The position numbers and the translations under genes were made by a program. Shown piece after piece: positions 10,548 through 18,299 of a stretch of 18,299 nucleotides of DNA. Origin of the DNA: Bondarzewia mesenterica (Eukaryota > Basidiomycota > Agaricomycetes > Russulales > Bondarzewiaceae). The notes below the pieces were generated by a model. It ran no database searches. It saw only the letters and a program-made list of their open reading frames with translations, and had not been told where the DNA came from. The DNA is taken from contig SGPL01000296.1 of the NCBI GenBank assembly GCA_004802705.1, positions 1 to 18,299 of the forward strand, read 5' to 3'. Position 1 is the first letter of the stretch. Each line of letters begins with the position of its first letter.

Positions 10548-11749
10548 GTGTGATCCTCAGAAGTAGTTGCTAGCTGTTGGTTATGATCTGTAATGATGGG
10601 TTGCGATAGGCTGCGTCAGGAAATGCAAAAATCTTCTGAGCATCAAGCCTCGCATGCCTACCTCCCGCCGGGCCCGTTTCAAAGTCGGTGGCGGCATGGG
10701 GACCTATATGAACCTGTGGGGACACCGCACGATCTTTGTCGGAGTCTGAGCGGAAAGTCAAGTTAGATGGTCAGCGACTCCGACTGCAAGTGCAACCTTA
10801 TATGGCTGGCCGCTTGTTTACCATATCACTTCAATTAAATCCTGCTCGCTGCTTCACACTATCTGCATTGGAGATTTTTTCAATATACACGGAACGTCAG
10901 GACGAGTCAAGGCCTCAAAGTCCCCCACTGGTGCTGCGCATCACACTTTCTACTTATATCTTCTTTGAACCTCCGAGGTTTCTCCAAGGTTTCTCGTTGA
11001 AATTGAATTGATTGTCATTGCTCCCTGCATGAGTATTTGTTCAATATGAGGTGGCTGGTACAGACAATCTTGGCTCCCACATATGTAGCCCTAGTCTCGT
11101 AACCAGGCCGTCTCGAGAATTTTATCTGACGACAGAGTGCCAGCCTTTCATGTCGCCCTTTCAGACAGACGGGTGACTGGTCTGATGCGGCCTTTTGCTG
11201 CTCGATTTAGACTTGGAAGTCTTTGTGGTCAGGTGAGTAGTACGTCAAGTCGTTTCCGTGTGAAATATGAATCTTCGACTAGGCTCCCCGTCGAATGGTC
11301 AGTACTCTTTGCATAGACGGCATTGGTGGGTATCAATAACCCGCTATTTGACTGGCATCCAAGAACTGCGGAAAATTGGATGCAAATTGGATGTATGAGG
11401 TAGGCATCCGCAAATCAGGTGGGAGTATGAGCCGCACACCCTCGCACACCTCCACCAAGAGGGTTTGCGAAGCCCACGCTCAAGGCTTCTCACAATTTAA
11501 AATGTCACCTATTAGGCCATTCAAGTCTTGTCATCCGCTTCCACGAAGCCCCAACCACCAGTAATCTCTGTCTTACATGAAAACCGGTGACCGCCACGGT
11601 GTTGAACACGGAGCAGACGTCCGTGCGCATGAGGATCGAAGGCTCTGTCACTTCCGCAATTATCGCTCGATGTCGGTCGTTTGCAACCATTTCAAGATGT
11701 AAGTAGTCACTGTTTCTGTACCCACAGGTTCTGAGTCGTTCTTGCGTTG
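10548..11749. other. intergenic region between divergent kinase-like and P450 genes
   Basis: This is the shared upstream region of two divergent genes. Two minus-strand stretches look mildly coding: 10570-10761 (63 open codons, no ATG), which could be an upstream exon of the kinase-like gene, and 11591-11690 (ATG then EVTEPSILMRTDVCSV..., followed by a GTAAGA donor-like word), for which I found no partner exon. The remaining open frames are short and unsupported. I see no repeats or RNA genes. Confidence 0.4.
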
Positions 11750-11757
11750 TTTAAATA
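11750..11757 (+). promoter_or_regulatory. TATA-like element upstream of the second P450 gene
   Basis: TTTAAATA lies about 50 bases before the ATG at 11808, which would leave a very short leader of roughly 20 bases if used. It is the only AT-rich TATA-like word close to the start. Confidence 0.25.
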
Positions 11758-11807
11758 GGATGTAGCGCACCGTATTCCAAGCCCTCAACTGTTCAGCGAT
11801 TTCCAGT

Positions 11808-14198
11808 ATGGGCCTGATTCTGTCCTCACTGAATGGGCTTTTCGTTGCCCTACTTCTTGTTGCTTTGTTTGTCAAACATCGTTCTAGGCGACGCTCGCTG
11901 AAAGATCTTCAAGGCCCTGCGGCCACGTCATTCTGGCTAGGTGTGTTTCGCCTGTAATCACTCGTTCTTACTAAGGATGACCTCGTATCAGGCAATGAGA
12001 AGGATCTGCGGTATCAGAAGGAAGTCGGCGATCTTGACTTCCGCTGGGTTCGTCAATATGGCACCGCTTGGCGCGTTAACGGGACCCTTGGTGTAAGAGG
12101 CTTCAAAGTCCCTGGTAGCCTATATACTTATCCGCGATCATTCAACTAGGAGGATGTCTTGATGCTGGCAGATCCCAAGGCCATTCAACATATATTGCAT
12201 ACTTCGGGTTACCATTACACCAAGACTAGTGATGGGCGACAGCTCATCAGAATGGTCAACGGGACCGGCATCATATGGGTTGAGGGTAGGCATATTCGCA
12301 TTGATATCATGTCTTTAATCCTAACTACTGTCCGCAGGCGAGGATCACCGACGGCACAGAAAGGTCATGAATCCGGCCTTCTCCGCTCCACAACTCAAGA
12401 GTTTCCTTCCCCTGTTTCACCGACTGGTCATGAAGGTTAGCACTCTATCGTTCAATTTTTTTTTGGTCGCTTCTCATGTCCTTGAGGTCAGCTGGTCTAC
12501 AAGTGGAAGGAAGAGATCTCCAATGAACCATCTGGCGAGCCTGTGATCAATGTTTCCAAGTGGCTTTCGCGCCTGACGTTGGATGTTATTGGCCAAGGTA
12601 TTGTGGTGAAATTTCGATTTCGTCGCCATGAAATGCTTAATTCGACAATACGATCCCAGCGGGATTCGATTTTGAATTTGGAGCCCTCGATCATGCAAAG
12701 GGCAAGATGGACCATGCAAAGGGCGATATCAACAAGTACTATGATGACCTTTTGTGCGTTTTTCATACAAGTCGAAAAACATACCTACCGACTGACATAC
12801 GCAGTGTTGATTCGAGTTTGTATCCGTCTCCGCTCGATATTTTCTTCAAGTCTTTCTGGAACTTAATTCCCGTGGAGATCTTAAATCTCGTGCGTTATCT
12901 CCCTTCCCGCGAATATCGTCGCTACCGTGAATATCTGGACTTCGCACGGGTGTTCTCGCGGGAGATCATACACAAGAACGCCGCAAAGGGGGACGGGAAG
13001 GATATTATCAGTGTTCTTATTCGCGCAAATGCTTCAGAAAACCCGAAAGCGAGGTTGACGGAAGCGGAGGTCATTGATCAGATATCGTGAGTTCCATTTG
13101 CAGCGACGGCATCTTTTTTTCTCAGCTTCTGACTGATAGGTTGTTAGGACGCTCATGCTTGCAGGCCATGATACCACTTCAACGACGCTGACCTGGCTCT
13201 TTTGGGAGCTTAGCAAAGACACGATCTATCAGAACAAGATCCGTGATGAAATCAAGGTAGCCCGTGCGCAGGCGACTGCCCGTGGTGATGAGGATTTATC
13301 AATGTCAGACCTTGAAGGGATGGCTCATTTTCAGGCTGCACTTAAGGTTCGTGCTCGTCCATGGAATGTATGGACCCTTGTTCATAACTGAGCATGAAAA
13401 ATGGTATAGGAATCCATGCGCCTACACCCCATTGTATGGCAAAATCCCAGGCTTGCGGGCAAAGACGATGTTATTCCCCTTGCTTTCCCTATCACGACGA
13501 AGTCGGGCAAGGTGATTTCCTCTATACCAGTTAGCAAAGGCCAGCATATCATAATTTCTATTTGCGCGTATAACAGGTGCGCGGAACAGTATGATACTTG
13601 TTGACATCTCAATCCTCATACGCCACTTGCGCATCCAAGGTTACCGAGCGTTTGGGGTGAGGACGCCGATAAGTGGAACCCAATGCGATTTTTGAATATG
13701 GAGAAGGGAAAGCAAACTTCTGTGGGCGTCTACGCTAATCTGTGAGAACGACTACTGTATTCAATTGTCATATCTTGTACTGATTAACTTCTTCATCAGG
13801 TTGAATTTCTGTGAGTCAAGAATGGATCAATATTTTCCGTTCGACTTCTATTGACATCCATTTTCTAGCGGCTGGTCTCCGTGCTTGTATCGGGTAAGCT
13901 TTATTTGCCATTCGCAAAAAAAATCCTTGTCTGAATTCATGTGTTCATCGCCAGTTGGAGATTCTCGTAAGTATAGAGCGCCGAAAATCGAGGCTTAAGC
14001 CCGGACTGACTTGTATTTTTTCGCAGTGTGATTGAGATGCAGGCGGTTGTCGCGAACTTGTTGGAGAACTTCGAGTTTTCTCTGCCTCCGGATGCGGACA
14101 AGCGGCCGATCAAGAGGATGCCCACAGTAGTGATGGCTCCTATGGTAGAGGGTCATCATGGTTCCTGGATGGGCTTGAAGATCAAGAGCTTGGTGTGA
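11808..14198 (+). CDS. cytochrome P450 monooxygenase (CYP4-like clan)
   Basis: Exons: 11808-11940, 11992-12092, 12150-12285, 12338-12435, 12492-12597, 12660-12753, 12805-13086, 13148-13346, 13410-13576, 13640-13741, 13800-13810, 13869-13893, 13955-13966, 14027-14198. They sum to 546 codons with the stop: 545 residues. Landmarks are a membrane anchor (about 3-22), the LQGPAATSFWLG hinge, helix C region GEDHRRHRKVMNPAF, I-helix AGHDTT (322-327), K-helix ESMR (384-387), WNPMRF in the PERF position, and heme loop FSAGLRACIG with ligand Cys483. These features fit the basidiomycete P450s related to the CYP4/CYP52 clan, which often oxidise fatty or other hydrophobic substrates; the actual substrate is unknown. 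It is not a recent duplicate of the P450 at 6100-8376, as motifs and intron positions differ. Exons 11-13 are 11, 25 and 12 nt and encode the heme loop. A 21-bp tandem duplication lies in exon 6. All catalytic residues are intact. Confidence 0.93.
12689..12730 (+). repeat. 21-bp tandem duplication inside the second P450
   Basis: Two copies of GAYCATGCAAAGGGC start at 12689 and 12710 and encode two seven-residue units, DHAKGKM and DHAKGDI (residues 202-215), in the segment after helix E. The first 15 bases of the two copies differ by one base, which points to a fairly recent slippage event. The reading frame is kept. Confidence 0.8.
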
Positions 14199-14588
14199 TT
14201 GCGCTGAGCATGCCTATGTTTTGACTTTTTCTGGCATGGACATCCGCCCGTATCCGTTTCTTCTGTTCTGGTTTTCTATCAAATTGTAACCTCGATATAT
14301 GTGTATCAAATCAGTGCTGGCAGCCACTTTCAGTCAGTCGCCAATGGCCATGCTCGGTATTATACAGAGGTATATCTGTAACCTCGCCATTTTGTGGTGT
14401 GCGGGTCAGGCGGGCCGCCTACAAAAAAGCTCGGTCCAAGCTGCTCACGTAAAACGTGCGAGCTCTTCATTTTTCAGTGGCACTATGACCTCCTTCGCTG
14501 CTTTTTCGCCTTGTTCCGTAGATACGCAATCCTCTTGTTTCCAGTACACTTTCTGCCCAAAAATAAACGAGCATATATCATATTCAAG
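14199..14588 (+). promoter_or_regulatory. upstream region of the AMP deaminase gene
   Basis: This 390-base spacer separates the P450 stop from the AMP deaminase ATG. It holds AT-rich words at 14295-14300 (ATATAT) and near 14358-14365 (TATTATAC), either of which could position a start site. An open frame from an ATG at 14299 runs to 14610 in another frame and overlaps the deaminase start codon. If transcription starts upstream of 14299 it would act as an overlapping upstream ORF; it shows no protein-like features. Confidence 0.35.
14408..14420. promoter_or_regulatory. CGG-N1-CCG palindrome, possible Zn(II)2Cys6 factor site
   Basis: AGGCGG, a single G, then CCGCCT form a perfect 6-bp inverted repeat around one base, with CGG and CCG half-sites at 14411-14413 and 14415-14417. 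Inverted CGG triplets with fixed spacing are the known recognition pattern of fungal zinc-cluster activators. The position about 170 bases upstream of the AMP deaminase start is suitable. Function is inference. Confidence 0.25.
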
Positions 14589-17500
14589 ATGGTCCCTCCC
14601 AATGATGTGACTAGCCGCTTTCCAGCAGAGCAGGACGACATTACAGGACAGCAAGGCAGTCCAGAATTGGCCCAATCGCCGTCTTCTTCATTCGTCGACT
14701 TGCCTGGTATCCATTCACCAGGCATACATATACCAGAACCGCGCGATGGATTTTATGGGTACAGTGACGAGAAGAACTTGCGACACGTACGTTGGGTCGC
14801 TCATTCCCCAGTTGACCAGACACCATCCTATGCGTGATGGCTATTTTGTGGAAGATCATCTCATCCAACATTCCAGATTGAAGGAAAGTACTGGGCCCAC
14901 CGTCGACCTTCGCAATCGCAATCTGAGGCCGGGCGTCCTGTTGGACTCCAACCTACCTCTCCTATCATTGCACCAGACGCTCAGTCAGAGGCGGCCTCTT
15001 CCATCGTGGGTAGCCTCAGTATGGCATCCGTGCCTTTCATATTGGACAATGAAGCCCGTGCTATGTCCCAATCACCTCTTTTTGAGCAAGAGGAATTAGC
15101 GGTCGAGGCAAAGCATCCTCCTGCCCGTACGTTGTAGCTAAAATTCGATTCAAATGATCCTTTCGCGGACACAAATTGATTCTATCGATTCTCGTTAACA
15201 GCGTTGGCCTTGCTGACTGACGTGGCATCTGAGTTTAATCCCATTTTTAATTCGCTCCGAAGGTGCCTCGAGCTGCGGGACAAATATATGACTGCATCTC
15301 TTCAACGCCTCGGTGACAACCCTCGAGACTACGACGAAGTCTTTATGGGAATTGACACTAGTCTCGCCGATGAATCGGGTGTTCGTCCCGATGCTGATCT
15401 TACTCGACCATCTCTTCAACCTCATGAAGATCAGCACTTCAAGCCTTGGCGTATCTACCCGAAACCACCACCTCCGCATTGGCACTGGACTGCTAAGCAG
15501 ACAGCTGTACCGAGTACAGCTAGTGGCGCCGGCGATGACCATGCAAAGGAGTTCGATTTTGCAGCTTGCGAGATCCCCCAAGCTCACGATTGGAATTTCA
15601 GAATNGACGAGAAGGGGGTTTACCAAGTGTACAAGGATATTGAAGGTACATAGTCAAAGTTTATGCGACTTGANATTCTATATTGATGTTAGCTTTGCAA
15701 TAGCGGAAGGCGAAAAGCCTGCCTTTCACATTCCCGATATACGAGAGTACTTCGTAGACCTTGAATTTGTCCTAGGTGTGATATCGGATGGGCCATTGAA
15801 GAGCTTCGCCTTCCGCCGTTTACAGTACTTGTCTGGCAAATTTACCATGCACAGTTTANTGAACGAGTTCCACGAGATGGCAAACATGAAAGTAAGCTCA
15901 ATAAGCTGTTCGCTGCTTCCATCGTCTGATCCATTTCTTGATAGCAAATCCCTCATCGGTCGGTTCAGTTGCTCTCAAACGATTGTGCTACCCAATTGAG
16001 CCATCCATGCAGTGACTTCTACAACGTGCGCAAAGTCGATACTCATGTGCATCACTCCAGCAGCATGAACCAAAAACATCTTCTCCGATTCATTAAATCC
16101 AAAATGAAGCGTAGCCCGAACGTGAGCCATTCCCCACGCGCTCGCGCCTGCTTGCTGACATTACTTTGGTGCTTTGTCTAGGACGTCGTCATTTTCCGCG
16201 ACGGCGCAGAGCTGACGTTAGCGCAGGTGTTCGAGTCCCTCAAGCTGACTGCATATGATCTCTCCATAGATACCCTTGACATGCATGCGCGTCAAGATTC
16301 CTTCCATCGCTTTGACAAATTCAATCTCAAATACAACCCTATCGGAGAGTCGCGTTTGCGAGAGATCTTCCTCAAAACCGACAATTATATACAGGGGAGA
16401 TACCTTGCTGAATTAACAAAAGGTGCGAAAATCACGTCTCTGAAAAGTTCAGTTCCTCGAGTTCGTACAGAGGTCATGACCGATCTCGAACAAAGTAAAT
16501 ATCAAGTACGTCTGGATTCTCTCATAGATTGGGTGTACGGCTCAATTTCTCTGTCCTTTGTTCCTCATAGAACTGCGAATGGAGAATTAGCATCTATGGC
16601 AGGAAAGAAGACGAATGGGACAAATTGGCCAAATGGGTCGTGAACAACAAGTTGTTCTCCCATAACGTCCGCTGGCTCATTCAGATTCCTCGNCTGTATG
16701 ACGTGTACAAGCAAAATGGCTCCATCGACACATTTGAAGACATCGTTCNCAGTAAGTAAATCTNTTCGTCTGACTCTGGAATAGAACGCNTNGATCAGAA
16801 ACGTCGATTATAGATGTCTTCAATCCACTTTTCGAAGTCACNAGAGATCCNTCTACGCATCCAGAGCTTCACGTTTTCTTGCANCGCGTCATTGGNTTCG
16901 ATACAGTNGATGATGAATCAAAAAGCGAGAGACGGTATCACAAGAAGTTTCCCTATCCCAGACTTTGGAANTTCGGACAGTCACCNCCGTACTCCTATTG
17001 GTGCGTCGTATTCAGGGTAAGCCTATATTTCGAAGCTANACTAATTTGTTGTAGGGTTTATTACATGTTCGCNAACATGACGAGTCTGAACAACTGGAGA
17101 CGCACTCGTGGATTCAGTGCGTGGACACACAAGTTGTCTGATCGTCACTTCGTTGACATGCATATGTGTGATTATGTAGATACATTTGTCTTCCGTCCGC
17201 ACTCTGGCGAAGCAGGCGATACAGATCATTTGACGTCTGCCTTCCTCACATCTCACTCAATCTCCCATGGTATTCTACTCCGGAAGGTTCCCGCTCTTCA
17301 GTATCTTTTCTACCTTAAACAGATTGGTATCGCGATGAGCCCGCTCAGCAACAANGCACTCTTTTTGACGTATGAACGCAACCCGTTGCCGGAATTCTTC
17401 AAAACGGGGCTGAACGTCAGCTTGAGCACGGATGATCCGTTGCAATTCCACTTCACCAAGGTTCGTCAATCGTGTTCGTTAAACCCTACTTCGTGCGCTG

Positions 17501-17892
17501 ATCGTATGGATGTCAGGAACCGCTTCTGGAAGAATACAGCGTAGCAGCTCATGTGAGTACCCTTCTATAATTACCCATAAATTTCTCTCATAACCTGCGG
17601 TCAGATTTTGAAACTGCCGCAAAGCTCGCTCTGCGAGTTGGCCCGGAACTCTGTCATACAGAGCGGGTTCGAGATGGAAATCAAGCGTCATTGGCTGGGA
17701 CATGAATGGTACCTTCCGGGAGACGCAGGTAACGAGATNAACAAGGTTAGCTTGTCACCGACTTGNGATTATTTTGTCCAAATCTCATTTATATTTGATC
17801 CATAGACAAACGTGCCGAACGAGCGTTTGAAGTTCAGGCATGAGACGTTGATGGAGGAGCTTGCGCTAATCGGCGCTTCAAAAGACAAGTAA
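14589..17892 (+). CDS. AMD1: AMP deaminase
   Basis: Converts AMP to IMP and ammonia in the purine nucleotide cycle, controlling the adenylate pool; a cytosolic zinc enzyme. Exons: 14589-14786, 14877-15126, 15202-15645, 15704-15891, 15945-15958, 16013-16121, 16182-16422, 16471-16505, 16571-16751, 16814-17000, 17055-17116, 17180-17460, 17517-17552, 17605-17745, 17806-17892. They sum to 818 codons with the stop: 817 residues, close to yeast Amd1 (810). A variable, Ser/Pro-rich N terminus (about 1-150, regulatory in this family) precedes the conserved domain with [10 protein letters not shown] (metal ligands His376, His378), [38 protein letters not shown] and [10 protein letters not shown] (catalytic Asp721-Asp722). 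Several single n bases lie in exons but no frame is broken. Exon 5 is only 14 nt, with a GTCGGT donor chosen because it restores the conserved PHRDFYN. The exon 4 acceptor has an alternative 6 nt downstream. The ATG is the first in frame. Confidence 0.96.
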
Positions 17893-18299
17893 AACAAGAG
17901 AATGAGCCTTGCATGTTTCCGTGTACCCGCCAAGTCTCTCTGTATGCTTTCGTGGTTTTAACAGCCAGCTGTTCACTAGCACTGTTGTACATTCNTGAAG
18001 CCTGTTGATATTGTTCCAGCGCTATCGCGCTCAGATTCCATAATACCCACCGAAATTATTCGAGTGAATGGTGCTTATTTTTCGATCATACGTGACGGAT
18101 GACGTCGGGCTGAGTTGCGTGCTCCGGTTCGGCGTGCTGTACCCTGACCCGTCCGTTGTCTCCGTGGGCGCGGCCTTCACGCAGCGAACGGTCNACCAAT
18201 TTCNNTCATACACACGGCGGTCTATGGCGGCCATTGTGTCGCCTATNCGCGAATTTTCNCTTCACATTTGAAGACTATAGCTTAAACAANAAAAAGCTG
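17893..18299. other. 3' flank of AMP deaminase gene, window end
   Basis: The first part is presumed 3' untranslated sequence. The rest is GC-rich and contains a TGACG repeat listed separately, which would suit an upstream region of a gene beyond the window. Several n bases make open frames here unreliable, and I support no coding region. Confidence 0.4.
18093..18107 (+). promoter_or_regulatory. paired TGACG words including a near-CRE
   Basis: TGACG at 18093-18097 is followed two bases later by TGACGTCG at 18100-18107. TGACGTCA-like words are bound by CREB/ATF-type bZIP factors in fungi; the last base here is G rather than A. This could belong to the promoter of a gene beyond the window, but no such gene is seen. 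Confidence 0.2.

Noticed and set aside
1..18299. CRISPR arrays, bacterial-style operons, ribosomal or transfer RNA genes, and transposon coding domains
   Set aside because: None was seen. The gene structure is eukaryotic, and no spaced repeats, reverse transcriptase, integrase or transposase motifs were recognised on either strand.

Overview
The window looks like a stretch of nuclear genome from a filamentous basidiomycete, most likely an Agaricomycete. Genes are packed with many short introns (about 40-95 bp, GT...AG, often with a CTRAY-like branch site near the 3' end). The protein families (a seven-helix orphan membrane protein, fungal P450s, a divergent kinase-like protein) are typical of that group. 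I cannot name the species. Single undetermined bases (n) are concentrated after about 15600, which suggests a low-coverage or contig-end draft sequence.

Layout: (1) 1-2140 has no gene I can support; the first ~440 bases are a strongly pyrimidine-biased low-complexity tract. (2) 2244-3763, plus strand: eight-exon gene for a 368-residue seven-transmembrane protein. (3) 3764-6099: mostly intergenic, with coding-like spliced fragments at 4000-4548 of unknown identity. (4) 6100-8376, plus: complete cytochrome P450, 11 exons, 511 residues. (5) 8559-8932, plus: coding-like exons of an unrecognised or decayed gene. (6) 9147-10547, minus: kinase-like protein, about 438 residues. (7) 11808-14198, plus: a second, unrelated complete P450, 14 exons, 545 residues. 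(8) 14589-17892, plus: complete AMP deaminase, 15 exons, 817 residues. (9) 17893-18299: 3' flank of the AMP deaminase gene and possibly the upstream region of the next gene.

I reconstructed the exon structures by hand from splice consensus, codon phase and conserved family motifs. For the four main plus-strand genes every exon junction keeps phase and the totals are exact multiples of three, so these models are fairly secure; the kinase 5' end is less so. The genes do not form an obvious pathway: AMP deaminase is purine housekeeping, while the P450s, kinase-like and seven-helix genes belong to families that are expanded in Agaricomycetes. No polyketide synthase, peptide synthetase or terpene synthase is visible, so a biosynthetic cluster is not shown.

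The most interesting signal is exon architecture rather than a new system. Microexons of 11-25 nt encode catalytic parts of both P450s: the heme-cysteine loop of one and the I-helix oxygen-activation motif of the other. A further 14-nt exon lies just before the metal-binding motif of AMP deaminase. In the second P450 the three adjacent microexons total 48 nt, so skipping them together would remove the heme loop in frame.
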